In this document: positions 30,201 to 41,735 of the stretch, one piece after another
Layout of the letters: every line of letters begins with the position of its first letter
Position numbering within the stretch: the first letter of the stretch is position 1
Source: Lampris incognitus
Taxonomy: Eukaryota > Chordata > Actinopteri > Lampriformes > Lampridae
Reading direction: 5' to 3'
Assembly (NCBI RefSeq): GCF_029633865.1
Contig: NC_079219.1
Span: forward strand, 18,929,963-18,993,962
Length of the DNA: 64,000 bases
Program-made: the position numbers and the translations under genes
The notes under the pieces: model-generated
What the model was told of the DNA's origin: nothing
What the model saw: the letters and a program-made list of their open reading frames with translations, nothing else
Databases searched by the model: none

Positions 30201-33200
30201 GTTTTGAGCTGTTCAGCCACTTTGTCAAATGTGAATCATTCTTAGGGTGACCTGTGAGATAGGCCTGTGAGATATGCTGATTGGCGATTGGATCATATAT
30301 CGACCCTGAAGGGGTGATCAACGATTGGTTTTTCCTATGCCAATATTAAGGCTACTTTGAGTAACTTACCATCAGAACTAAGATGTTATAAAAATAATCT
30401 GTAGAATCTGCACCCTACTGTGCATCAGACTCAGAATCAACTTTTATTGGCCAAGTGTGCCTATGCACATGAGGAATTTGATTCCGGTTCACAGCAGCTT
30501 CTAGCACTTGCAGACATCACTCACACAAAAAAGAGAGAGGGAAAAAAAAGAAGAAAAAAGAAATAAATGGAACAACAACAGGACATTGGAGGCAGGCATA
30601 TATGCACAACAGGTATGTTGCGACTATATACAGAGTTTTTTTATGTTTGAGTAATCAACAACCTATGCCCATCTATTATACCATATTATTTATGTACTAT
30701 ATTGCCCATACACTATACCATATACAAATACCACAACTCATCATGCTCATATACAATACTATATCTCATTCTGCCAAAAAGCACCACAGAGCGCCACAGG
30801 AGGTCATTCCTGCCTGTGGCCATCAAACTTTACAACTCCCTCAGACTCAGACACTCGCAGTTAATGGTCAGACACTCGCAGTTAATGGTCATTGGACTGG
30901 CCCTGTCGGGTTTTGTTTGTGCCGCTTGTTTTGTGCTGCAGTAGTGCAGTATAGATAGGGTGTTATGTGCACCATGCTTGTTGATATATTTTGTTCTTAT
31001 TTCTATTTCTTATTTTATCTTTTATTTCTATTTGTTTCTGTTTTTCTTGTTTGTATTTGTTTCTATTTTCTTATCTTGTAAGTTTTTAGTTATGAGAGCG
31101 TGAGTGTCTGTAATAGAACCCAATTTCCCCTCGGGGTTGAATAAAGTATTCTGATTCTGATATACTCCCACTATATTATCTTATGTACCAGAAGTATACA
31201 CTATATATTCACCTACCATCCACCTCACAACAACATGTTATATTGTATACCTATGTTACAAACACAACATTAACAGCAATAATTTGTAACCAGTATAGAG
31301 CAGTTGTATGTGTATTTACAATTGTACATTTGTAGTGCACATACAACTGTATTGCACATCTGGTTTAAAAAGGTAGTGCACATTGTAAATATGTAGGTGA
31401 GACATCTTAACCAGAAAGGGCATTTACAAAGTGTCTTATTTACATAAGTGTCTATTCCTACACTATGCTGTTAAATGTTCATGAGAGAGATGGCCTGTGG
31501 AGAAAAAACTGTTCCTTTGGTTCACATTGTTCTGTAGTGCTTGCCAGAGGGTAGGAGTTCAAACAGACTGTGTCCTGGGTGTGTGTGTGTGTGTGTGTGG
31601 GGGGGGGGGTCTGTGCTGATTCTGCCTGCCTGTTTCCGGGCTCTAGAGGTATACAAATCCTGCAGGGTGGGCAGGGGAGTGCCAATGATTTTTTCTGCTG
31701 TCCTTACTGTTTGCTGCAGTCTGTTCCTATCCTGTTTTGTTGCTGCTCCGAATCAGACTGTGATGGATGTGCACAGGACAGATTCAGTGACTGTGGTGTA
31801 GAACTGGCTCAACAGCTCCTGTGGCAGAAGACATTTCCTCAATTGCCACAGAAAGAACAAATCTGCTGGGTCTTTTTGAAGATTGAGTTGATTTTGGTCT
31901 CCCACTTCAGGTCTTTGGAAATGGTACTTCCCAGAAACTTGAAGGTCTCCACGGTTGGCACAGGGTGTTGGCTATTGTGAGGGGGAGCAGTGCGGGGGGT
32001 GTCTCCTAAAGTCCACTGTCATCCCCATAGTCTTGAGCATGTTCAGCTCCAAGGTGTTCTGACCACACCAGAGCACCAGCCGCCTAACCTCCCACCGATA
32101 TGCACACTCATCGCCTTCCTGGATGAGTCAGATGAATCCCATTTAGAGATGTTTCTGGTGGAGTGGCATGTCTGGCCGCTGATCCTCGTTAATCAGCATT
32201 AGTGACAAGTGGATATTAAATCCTTCATTACAAACAAGTTTGCCATCGCTTTTCCATGGATCGGACACCCCGCATCTCTGTTCTCTAGATGCCTGCTCAC
32301 CAAAACTTTGCTTTAAGCTCCATTAGTGAATGTTATGGATATGATATGGATTGTGATATTAAACATAAACAGGGTTTAAATCTGACCAGGGCTGTCCGGG
32401 GCTCAGCACCCTATGACTGCGTATTAGGGCCATTGCAGGTTAAAAAAAAAAAAAAAAAAGGAGCCGGGGGAGGGGGTCATATTCTGAGGAAAAACTCAGA
32501 ATTTCTGAGATTAAAGACATAAATTCCTGAGAAAAAAAAACTTGAATATTCTCTGAAATTACAAAGTCATAAATTTGCAAGAAAAAAACTCAGAAAAATA
32601 GCGGGTTTTGCCACATCGCTTAACTTTGCATGGTTGGATCAACCTCATCACACCAGAGACCGCCACTTGCCATGTATTATGTCTGTAGTGGATGACGGCA
32701 TCAAATTATACTTTGCACTCGGATTCAGCAACAAGGAAATACTCGTGATTTTAGCCCAGAATCACCACATTATCATAAGCATCCGGACTTTGGAGAGACA
32801 TTGCTGTGAATTGGGCCTATTCAGAAGAAAACAACATAGTGATTTGGATGAGGTGATAGCTTCATACATCAGGAACTACAACACAATGGACAGATGCAAG
32901 GACATCGCTGTTTACATCTATGGGCAATTCAAATGGTATTTGTGGTACAACAGGACAGTGGTGTATTGGGGCCATGACCATAGGGCCGACTGCAAAGTAT
33001 AATTTGATGAGGTCATCCACTGCAGGCATAATACAAGGCAAGCAGCGGCATCTGTGGTGTGATGAGGTTGACCCAACCACTGGTGTGCTGTGACGTACCC
33101 CGCCACCCCCTGGCGACCTCGAATAGCAACCACTGGACAATATGAAAATAGAAATGCTCGCCCAACTCTACTGTGAGACACAGCAAACATGTATATGTCA

Positions 33201-34233
33201 CCGAATATGTCCTTGAAAAATTATAATAATAATAATAATAATAATAATGGATTACTTTTATATAGCACTTTATCTAGACACCCAAGGTGCTTCACATTGA
33301 AGGGGGGAAACCCACCTCAACCACCACCAATTTGTAGCACCCACCTGGGTGATGCACAACAGCCATTTTGCACCAGAACGCTCACACCCCCATCATTTTG
33401 AGGTGGAGAGGGAGGAATCATTGAGCAAATTACATGGGGGGGGGGGGGGATTAGGTGGCCAAATAAAGAGAGCAAGGTTTGTAATTTTGCCAGGACACTG
33501 GCGGGGACCCCCCCCCCCCACTCTTTTGCGATAAGCGCCATGGGATCTTTAATGACCACAGTGAGTCAGGACCTTGGTATAACATCTCATCCAGAGGACA
33601 GCATCTACAGCAGTGTCCCCGTCACTGCACTGGGGCACGAGTTTTCTTTCTCCTTTTATTAGGACCAGAGGGAAGACTGCCCCCTACTGGCCCACCAACA
33701 CTTCCAGCAGCAACTCAGTTTCCCCAGGAGGTCTCCCATCCAAGTACCCTGCTTAGCTTCTGCCATTCAGCAGAACCAGGGCACAAGATGGTATGGCTGC
33801 CGGCTAGTTAAAGATTTCCTTTAAAGAGTGGGAACCCAGGGTGGGGTCTTGAAACGACAGAGTCAGTCGTTAAGCAATGATACCACTAGTACCGCTTAAG
33901 TGTTACAGTTATAGACTGACCATTGTCTTAAAATGTGAATGAGGTTAAAGTTTTAAGTTATAATTCCTGACTTGAAGAAACATAACTCATGTCACTTCAT
34001 TTGTCGCATGGAAATTCTTGAGTCACTGGCGAAAGCCTCTCAGTATTGTGACCCATGCTGAGAGGCTGACTGGGCATTTCAGGAAACTTAAGTCCATTCA
34101 TAATGGCATGGGATCAAATGCTGAATGGTTTTTAGGCTCTGCACTTAGTAAGTTTTTTTTTATAATGCCATATAACTTCAATTTTTATTGTAATTATGAA
34201 CAACAAATGTGTAACTATGCCAAGTTGGTGTCG

Positions 34234-34274
<41 letters not shown>

Positions 34275-35768
34275 ACACCAAGACCCACCTGCTTTTTGTC
34301 CAGCGGTATGATAACGGTGACATTGTTGATCTTGGTCTTTCCTATCACTGTCTTAGAGAACTGCACTTGTGCTGTGATGTTGGTCACTGATATAGCATAG
34401 TAGTTGTTGTTTGTGATGTTCAGAGTATTCTAGCAAATGGGGAGGTAACAAATAAAGAAGAGACAATGTGTAAGATTCTGGGTGAAGAGTCCTTGATTGG
34501 AAAATCAATATTGAAGAGTCCTTGAAAGCAAAACACTCCTGACCTAGCAGCAAAGTTGCCGCTCATCAATTAAAAAAGTGAAGGCCTTAGTCTCAATGGA
34601 GACTTTAAACATGGATAACCTTAACTTAAGGGGGAGAATAATCTTTGACACATTAAGTCACTTCTAAAGAGGTCAGCTGACTTGGGAACTTTTTGTGAAG
34701 GTTAAGTAAGACAAAGTTGCTACCAATTTTTGCAAAAGAAATTCAATGACTTTCATGACAAATAACATTTAAATGGCGAGTTTTTTTCCAGCATCTCCAT
34801 GCTGTATTGTTCATGTTGCTTTTGGTTAAAGCCAACACTTGGTGAGTAAAAATGAGGTCATTATCTCTTCAGAAATACCAAGATTAAACCACAGGATTGT
34901 CTTCGAAATACTTTCACTCAAAAGCAATTGTCTATGAATTATATAAAAAAGAAAAATGGAATTTTGTAGGAACGGGGGAGTGCTATTGAAACCGTACAGA
35001 AGTGAGAGGAGGACGGCTACACAGTCTTACAGTGATATTGAGATAGACAATCCGTCTATCCCGGTCGTCGGAGACGTAGGCGGACTTCACTCCCACGTAG
35101 GAAACATCAATGGAACGAGGGAATAGGAAGAAAACAGCCAATCCAGACAGCAGCAGACAAAGCACTACTGATATTGTGACATACAGCTTTCTGTAGATAA
35201 GAGGAGAGAAGTGAGATGCAGAAACCCCGTTGTGAAACCAAACGTGATACCTGGGAAGTTACAGCAGGGCAACAAGCACATTTTACTTGCGAAGTCCCAG
35301 GCGATGGTTTCATTACATAAACTCACGTTCTGCTTGGTCTGAGCCTCTGGTCACTGTATGGAATCAGAGCTACAAGCTGGTTTTCTTGACCTGGTAAAGG
35401 AAAACATGATGAAGGAGACGGACACCGAGTGTCAGGTATTAGCACACCAGATAACATAGCAGATGCTGTCCAAATGTGACATCTGTTATAGTTTGGTTTA
35501 GTTGTGTTAATAACCATTTTTTTGGTATTGTCGGCAGTGATTAAAAAAAAATCTTACCACGTGGGATCCTGCCAGTGCCCTGGCATGTGGGACATGTGAC
35601 ACTGTCCCTGCCAGTGAATTCCACATATCGGAACTGGGATACATCTCCGTTTTTCCCATCCTCCTCGTTCTGTGCATCTTTGTTTTCAGGATTACTTGTT
35701 AGTGCATCCTGGCTGTCGTCTTTGTGTTTTGCCAAGTGAGAATGGGATTTGCCCATTGTTGGAGCTTG
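27270..35768 (-). CDS. tmem106b: Transmembrane protein 106B (lysosomal type II membrane protein)
   Basis: Coding exons: 35756-35558 (ATG at 35756; exon starts at 35768), 35390-35327, 35190-35031, 34429-34289, 28756-28707, 28622-28569, 27390-27270. They sum to 789 nt, 262 residues plus TAA; human TMEM106B has 274. Visible features: N-terminal cytosolic MGKS start, [13 protein letters not shown] (two CxxC-like cysteines), one transmembrane helix ([16 protein letters not shown]), and a lumenal domain with several N-glycosylation sites (NIT, NNT-like), [15 protein letters not shown] and [20 protein letters not shown] near the end. The family protein sits in late endosomes and lysosomes and affects lysosome size, acidification and transport. 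Every splice site has AG/GT and the phases join. Intron 4 spans about 5.5 kb and is full of retroposons. No lesion is seen. Confidence 0.97.
27471..28170. mobile_element. Outer MITE in the last tmem106b intron
   Basis: The left end (GTGTTTCCCAGCCCCATCC) and the reverse complement of the right end (ACGTTTCCCAACCCAGTC) are related, and both continue into TTTTCATTGTAAC further in. A second MITE at 27646-28100 interrupts it. Confidence 0.6.
27646..28100. mobile_element. Inner MITE with TAT target duplication (PIF/Harbinger-like)
   Basis: It begins GGTTGTTTGCA and ends with TGCAAACAACC, with TAT on both sides (27643-27645 and 28101-28103). Three-base A/T-rich duplications are typical of PIF/Harbinger. 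No transposase ORF is convincing. Confidence 0.65.
28865..28995. repeat. Teleost repeat rich in TGGAAAA motifs, intron 4 of tmem106b
   Basis: Repeated CTGGAAAA/ATGGAAAA and CCTAGAAA words match a ubiquitous teleost interspersed repeat. Boundaries are approximate. Confidence 0.4.
29165..30050 (-). mobile_element. 5'-truncated LINE (CR1/L2/Rex1-like), 3' portion of reverse transcriptase
   Basis: The - strand encodes the reverse-transcriptase catalytic end ([10 protein letters not shown] near 30040) followed by [32 protein letters not shown] and [13 protein letters not shown]-like sequence with frameshifts. The element ends in an AATTC-type simple tail at 29165-29185. It lies in tmem106b intron 4. 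Confidence 0.8.
30425..32115 (-). mobile_element. Second LINE fragment, interrupted by an opposite-strand LINE tail
   Basis: From 32115 to about 31170 the - strand shows reverse-transcriptase C-terminal residues ([34 protein letters not shown]) with frameshifts. The 3' tail at about 30425-30495 matches the tail at 9815-9885. The stretch 30680-31165 is in the opposite orientation. Confidence 0.7.
30680..31165 (+). mobile_element. LINE 3' end inserted in the opposite-strand LINE
   Basis: It encodes the common LINE C-terminus [20 protein letters not shown] (about 30778-30835) and ends TTGAATAAAGTATTCTGATT. A 23-bp unit, CAGACACTCGCAGTTAATGG-type, is duplicated near 30850-30890. Confidence 0.65.
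32440..32627. repeat. Poly-A and CTCAGAAA-rich repeat
   Basis: An A run near 32441-32459 is followed by interspersed CTGAGA and CTCAGAA words, a common teleost low-complexity repeat. Confidence 0.35.
32628..33097. mobile_element. Inverted-repeat element with N-terminal integrase-type transposase fragment
   Basis: The first 90 bp (from about 32632 on +) recur on - from about 33077 down to 32985 with modest divergence. Between them an ORF (32634-33002) reads [20 protein letters not shown] and [20 protein letters not shown], an N-terminal helix-turn-helix region found in teleost proteins with an integrase core. The catalytic core is absent. The fold-back structure suggests a rearranged or nonautonomous derivative. 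The superfamily (IS3EU- or Ginger-like) is a guess. Confidence 0.55.
33207..33806 (-). mobile_element. SINE with a 5S-rRNA-derived head (SINE3 type)
   Basis: On - it begins at about 33806 with a segment like 5S rRNA (GCCATACCAT; AGAAGCTAAGCAGGGT; TACTTGGATGGGAGACC), which carries the internal pol III promoter. A body follows, then the tail GTGAAGCACCTTGGGTGTCTAG and an ATT run at about 33220-33249. It lies in tmem106b intron 4 and is related to the split copy at 18.4-19.6 kb. Confidence 0.8.
34233..34274. repeat. GT microsatellite in tmem106b intron 4
   Basis: TG dinucleotides interrupted once by TATA, immediately downstream (gene sense) of the coding exon 34429-34289. Confidence 0.9.
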
Positions 35769-36169
35769 CTGTGAACAAACAGAAAAACGTGTGGCTCTAG
35801 CCGGTTAGGCGCAGCTGGACGTGTTGACTTAGCCACATGCCACATGTTCATCTGAATGGGAAATTAGGTCTGGACAGATGCCACAAAACCTCCCAGGGGG
35901 ACGTGTCATGTCACATTTTGTTCCCCTGGCAAACAGATGTAGCCTTTGGTAAACATTTTTAACAAACAAATTGTTTTTTTGTTTTTGTTTTTATGTTATC
36001 TTTTCCCCAAGATTGGAATATTAACACGATTTTACATGCAAAGTAGCATACCAAAAGGTCAACCGCAACAAAGGTGTGGGCTTTTGGTATGCCACTTGTC
36101 TTGTTGGTACTTATTTGTAAAACCGCGTAGATAATCTAAAATTAGTAAAAACAAACAGCAAGGACAACA

Positions 36170-36720
36170 AAGTAAGTTATTTTCCCACTTCCTGAATGAA
36201 ATGGACATGGAAGGATTACGTGAATGCATGCGCGTCCCCGCGACGCCACGGATAAAACGGGATATATATTATTTTGGGTTTACAACATTTGGACGAACGT
36301 AGTTCCAATGCAGGTGAACGGTTAACTTGACTACTGAGCGCCTGGAGGAACGCCAGCTGTCTCTATGTTTTGAAATTTTTTTTAAAGTAGGGTATTAGCG
36401 ACACATTACATAAGTAAAAAGCGCAGTCGTATGAACTCTCGTGTTATCTAAACACCTCCTTCTCTCTCTGTCGCGCTTTCTGTGCTAAAAAGAAGCGTCA
36501 GTCGTAATTAAACCGGCTTCCCAAAAGGCGACGTAACGTTCATTGTGCGACTCCGGTCGCCATGCTGGGCTGCAAATGCGGTTAGGATAAGTACACCGTG
36601 TACCAAGCAGAAGAAAAACGTCGTATCGACAACCGAACTCAGCTCAGCGCCTTATAATGTATACTATTTAGGAGCAAAATTGTCCTCTTCTCACCATTGT
36701 GCATATTAAATGTTTTTATG
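36170..36720. other. Inferred first intron of tmem106b, partly CpG-rich
   Basis: CpG-containing stretches near 36220-36260 and 36500-36600 suggest extended regulatory DNA. No exon is proven here. Confidence 0.3.
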
Positions 36721-36750
36721 GGCTAGACGATGGCATGCATCAATATTACG

Positions 36751-36752
36751 TT

Positions 36753-36788
<36 letters not shown>
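36751..36788. repeat. GT microsatellite near the tmem106b promoter
   Basis: About 17 uninterrupted TG units after a TTTG start. Confidence 0.9.
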
Positions 36789-36790
<2 letters not shown>

Positions 36791-36866
36791 CAGTGTCCGA
36801 TGATAACATTTTAAATGCTACCAGCGGTAAGCAACACGGTGGCGGTATAGTATTTATCTCACAACA

Positions 36867-37090
36867 CCTTACCTTTGCGTCGCCTGTATTGAGGCTATTT
36901 AGAGTTGCGTGCCATTCGCTTGCAGCGGCGATGTTTATTATGGTAGACCAGTGGCAGTGACGCGAAGGGAAACGCCCCCCAGCGCTCCTCATTGGACAGA
37001 CGCACAGCCGGCTCAGTCAATCCACATGACACTGGTTCATATCAGGGGGCGTGCCGCCACGATGCAGCGCGCTACGTTATACGCTGCTTT
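36867..37090 (-). promoter_or_regulatory. tmem106b: Probable noncoding first exon and CpG-rich promoter of tmem106b
   Basis: The coding exon is preceded by an acceptor at 35769-35770, so an upstream noncoding exon must exist. A strong donor on - (GCAAAG|GTAAGG, exon end 36873) lies in a CpG-rich block running to about 37090. No TATA box is obvious. Transcription start is inferred to lie between about 36900 and 37090. Confidence 0.5.
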
Positions 37091-37194
37091 TATTTAATTC
37101 ACGAGCAAAGCGCGATATAAGAATAAATAAATAACACATGCATAAATTGTGGATTAAAAACAGGTTCCGGGAACTTAGACATTTGAAATAAATA

Positions 37195-37760
37195 TACAAT
37201 TTGGCCAAGTTTTACCACAAACAGCGTCACCACATCTTTTATTTAGATCTAGATGTTTTTCCTACAAAGGCGTAATTCAGCGTTTGTTTAAATAAGATTA
37301 CCACTTCTCTGCCTCAGGTGACAAAGCCAAGTCATACAATTACAAACGAAACAAGGAAAAAGAAACAGACATCGCATTACAAGCAGCAGACAGATGGATA
37401 GAATCAAATTAGTAAATGACATTTGGACATCTTAACGTAGGAGCAGAGCTATCTGTTTGACTTCTGCTTGGCATTTCAAGCTGTGGCCAAGGCAATATAC
37501 TATAATATACTGTATTGCCCCCCCCAAGGCAACATACTCTACCCCCCCCCCATCTTCTGTGAAAATGTTAAATGCAATATCTTGGATGGATGCAAGCTGC
37601 AAATCTACAGGTTCCTGGAATTCAGAAAAATTTCAAACGAATCTCCAGTTTGGCCAGGTTTTTTCCACAAACAACACCGTTGTATGCTTTAATTAGATCT
37701 AGTTTTCCACATTATTCCACTTTTGCTTAAATAAGATTAGCTCCTATCTGTTTCACGTGG
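37195..37760. repeat. Diverged direct repeat of about 115 bp
   Basis: Segment 37198-37320 and segment 37641-37755 share TTTGGCCA, CCACAAACA, TTAGATCTAG and TTAAATAAGATTA in the same order and spacing. The intervening 320 bp show nothing clear. Confidence 0.5.
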
Positions 37761-39402
37761 ATCTCTCCAAATTCATAGATGGTGAGGGACTGGATATAGA
37801 AATCTTTCAATTTCAATGAACATTCGGCGTATAAATTATGTCTACAAAAAAAGGGAGGAAAAAAAACAGTAGTTGTGTTTTAGTTACCCATTGCTGCGTG
37901 TACAAGTAGGCCTACAGCAGAATCTTTCTTTTGTGATCATTCCTTCTCGTGTTTTCCTAAAATGTATACATGTACTCATGGGAGGAGGCATGTAGTGGTG
38001 TGCATGTATTTCTCTCATTTGAATTCTTTCATAAGTCTAAAAGTGAACAACAGAATAAAAATAAGAGTCCTTTGTTAATATAATCCTCAAGATAGCCGAT
38101 TTAGTTCCTTTAAATAGAAAAAAATGGTAACAGTTACATGAATAATGCAAAACTGCCAATGATGAAATTAAACTGATTGTTCCAGAGTGGGCCCTTGCAA
38201 AAAGAAAAAGAAAAAGAAAAAAAGAGTAGAAATAAAAAATAAAGAATTGACAATTCTTTCTATTAAAAATGTAAGGACAGGCTAACAGCACCCAAAAATG
38301 ATCCCTTGAAAATAAACTAATTTGTCTAAAGCAACTGCCTGAATCACTGTACTTGGCTATGTAATTCCAGCGGAGGGCAGTGTGGTGCTGTTCGTATATC
38401 TGTCGTTCGCCAGTACAGCGGTTGTTGGGTTTTTGTCTGCAACACCGCTGCCAGTTTCAGTGAGCAATCATCAAACTATTTTGAGAACAGATTAAGTTTA
38501 ATCGCTTCACAGATTGACAGATATAACTCTGAATATTGCATAACTTTTTGCCAAGTTGTGCATGGAGAAAACAGTGCTTGAAAATGGCTAATAAGCCCTG
38601 TCTATGTTTAAAACAGGCTGGACATGGTATAATAAGAAATACCCCTGAACATTTGTTTTAATCTACTTGGAGAACCATATGAAGGGGATTAACACATCAA
38701 ATAACTCAGATCACGAGAAGGGATACAAAACTAACTTTCCAATACTTTCCTGTTACTTTTTGAACTTGGTAACGCTCATAAACGAGTGAACATTTTGAAA
38801 GCATACCTGTGTGTTAGACCAGGCAGGTCAAAGGAAATACTGGAAATAATAGTAGAAATAATTATTTGAATCGGGTTGGCTGAGACATTGACTTCTTTTG
38901 CATCACCAAGATTCTTTTTTTTTTTAGTTCTGAATAACTATTAGATTGAGGATGACCATGGTTCAGGTTTGAAATCTGTTGCATGCGTGGCAATGAAAAC
39001 AGATACAATTGTGAGCAAATAAAACTCCCACATAGTCAGCTAAAAAGTCTTGGTAACTAAAGGAAATAATACCTAGTCAGCAACCGTGCACAGCCAAATC
39101 AAGGCTGTGGTTTTAATGGTTGTTAAACCTCCTGGCAATTATTTGGCTGGTATGAAAACTTCCTAATTTTGGAGTCTAATCTAAAGCAGTTTCTAAAAAA
39201 CAAAGTTTATGAAGATGATAAAATATAAACATAAACATGCTAATAAAACCAGTGAAACAACAAAGCACCACAAGACCAAAGTGATATCAACTGAGGATGA
39301 AAACTAGGGCTGTCCTGAACACCTTCAGACGACACTGCAGTCTTAAGTTACAGTAGTGAGGTAGCTATTTTTTATTTCTACACAAAGTAAATCACAATGT
39401 TA

Positions 39403-39404
<2 letters not shown>
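37761..39404. other. Intergenic, AT-rich, no gene recognised
   Basis: Only short ORFs without domain signatures. No repeat boundaries could be placed. Confidence 0.4.

Positions 39405-39489
<85 letters not shown>
39405..39489. repeat. Long GT microsatellite
   Basis: About 42 uninterrupted TG units. It yields an artefactual Cys-Val reading frame. Confidence 0.95.
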
Positions 39490-39493
<4 letters not shown>

Positions 39494-39739
39494 GAATACA
39501 ATTATATAAACAAACAAAACAATTTTGTACATTTTTTTTCTGCAAACAATGCAACATCACCATGGCAATCGATAGCCCTTGCACTGTTTTTTTTTTTTTA
39601 CCATCCTGCCGGCTCCATTGCGCGTTTACTGTCTCCCGGGGGGGGGGGGGATACTGATTTTGATGTAATTATCATGACAACCATTGAAGACTTCAAAGCA
39701 TTCGGGTCAGCCCTAGTGAGAACAATAAAACAATTAAAA

Positions 39740-40172
39740 GAAAATTTTATTTTATTTTTCACCCCTTTTTCACCCCAATTGTACTTGGCCAATTACCCTA
39801 TTTTCCAAGCTGTCCCGGTTGCTGCTCCACCCCCTCTGCCAATCCGGGGAGGGCTGCAGACTGATACGTGTGGAGTCGCCAGCCGCTTCTTTTCACCTGA
39901 CAGTGAGGAGTTTTGCCAGGGGGACATAGCACGTGGGAGGATCACGCTATTCCCGCCAGGCCCCGCCCCAAAAAAGCAGGCGCCCCAAATGACCAGAGGA
40001 GGCGCTAGTGTAGCGACCAGGACATGTACCCACATCTGGCTTCCCAACCGCAGACACGGCCAATTGTGTCTGTAGGGACGCCCGACCAAGCCGGAGGTAA
40101 CACGGGGATTCGAACAGGCGATCTCCGTGTTGGTAGGCAATGGAATAGACCACTACGCTACCCGGATGCCCC
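39740..40172 (-). mobile_element. tRNA-derived SINE
   Basis: On - the head at about 40172-40090 reads like a tRNA with A box TAGCGTAGTGG and B box GTTCGAATCCC, followed by a long body containing GTCGCTACACTAGCGCC and an AT-rich 3' end near 39740. The internal pol III promoter explains its dispersal. Confidence 0.75.
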
Positions 40173-40174
40173 AT

Positions 40175-41735
40175 TAAAGTTTTAAAAGATATCATCACGT
40201 ATGAGAGAATTTGTTTAAAGAAGTCAAAAATTATCGAACGCATATTTTGCAACGTACCGTTATCTACTGTGGTTGATGGACAAACGTGTTTCTGTCCTGT
40301 TTAATTCCTGAGGTAGTCTGTATTCTTTCATCTCAGTGTCTTTTCTCTGTTACCGTAACTCACTGTACAAGTACAATCTTGTAGTGTCCCGACAGACTCA
40401 AATTCAACTTGAATTACTGCGAGGCATATCAAAATGGCCTGACACTCGTCCTGGGGAGCTGGGTTGAAAGTGGCAGAGCTAGTCCAGTCTGCAGTGAGGA
40501 GTCCCTCTGTGTGTCCCTGATAAGACGGTGTGAGCAGCGACAACACATTTGCCTCCTTCAGGTGTCAGCACTTCAAACCAGTGGCACAGCCTCAGAGGCA
40601 GTGTATAAAACTCCACACTGCAGAGGTGAAGTGGAGGATATTCTCAGTCTGTAGTTTATGATGCCTGGTGTCAACTTGTTCCTAACCTAAAAAATGAAAT
40701 GAAATATGAAGCCTTCAGATGCGAGTCATGGGAGTTGTGCGACAGTCTTCCTGGCACTGATTTCCATTATGTGGTGTGGAACAGCTAAAACACACTTTAT
40801 ATTCAATTAATGTGCCTGTCCAATCTTTATTACAACAATTTATACTAGGAACGCATTAGCCAGCGATGGTTATTCAGTATGATTAAAAATATCATACTGC
40901 TGTATAATTTGAAGAGAAGTGCTTTAGATATTAAGTTTTTAATCATCATTATATAGTTATTTTTTCACTCTCATAACATGCGGTTGGCCTCTGATTAAAC
41001 TCTGTCCAGTTGAGCTGTAAGTTTTCACATCTGTCTCCTTCAAGCAAAGACTGGGATCATCTGCACATTATCCTCCTTAGACCCAGTTAAAAGGAGAAAT
41101 CCCAGGGTTGAGGTAGGGATTAGTTATTAGTCTGTAGATAGTGCCTTACAGTTCACAATGTGACTGATACTGTTCATCAACCAGGCAGGAAACTATTTTG
41201 TCTCCCAACCAGTGTTGTTTATACATCTCGAATTTCACCGCTTGTTTCACTTATTTACCAGCAAAGTCGTTTTTTTTTTTTTTCTGGGTTGGCTTCGAAA
41301 TGATGGTCAGTCCCCTACCAAAGCACATGTTTAATTCTCCAAACTGACAAGACTCTGTCAGAATTTACTGTCTGGCTTTTAATTCTCACCCCACCTATAC
41401 AGCATGTGAGTTGTGACATGTGCCATATGGTCTTTCTAATTACTTCTTATTTAACAAGGCTGAGAATGCAGATTGATTCTGCTTATAAAGAAGAGCCTGC
41501 TGTCAAACCTAAGCAAATATTTGATGGAGTGTCTTGCCAAAAAGGGGTTAGATAGCCGAAATAACAAGTAAGGGGGAAAACTGTATTTTAATTATAGAAT
41601 GAATTGCTATCATTCATTTCCAGGTCCAGCAAGCATCTAAGTTATGAAAGGGAATGATGCATTTTGGAATGACGAATACGTACTTTATTCAGTTTTATTC
41701 AGCGGCTTGCCAGATATTACACAATATTCTTCTTC
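40175..41735. other. Intergenic, no gene recognised
   Basis: A T run occurs near 41269-41284. No ORF here shows a recognisable domain. Confidence 0.4.

Noticed and set aside
33703-33806. 5S rRNA gene
   Set aside because: Only part of 5S is recognisable, it is altered, and it continues directly into a SINE body and tail.
37751-37760. CACGTG E-box as a lysosomal (CLEAR-type) control site for tmem106b
   Set aside because: A single six-base match about 0.7 kb upstream of the inferred start is expected by chance and lacks the full CLEAR flanks.
39404-40075. 223-codon ORF starting with a Cys-Val run
   Set aside because: The first part is translated GT microsatellite and the rest crosses a T run and a tRNA-derived SINE. 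No domain is present.
40090-40172. tRNA gene
   Set aside because: The cloverleaf-like head is imperfect and joined to a SINE body. The same applies to 52105-52176.
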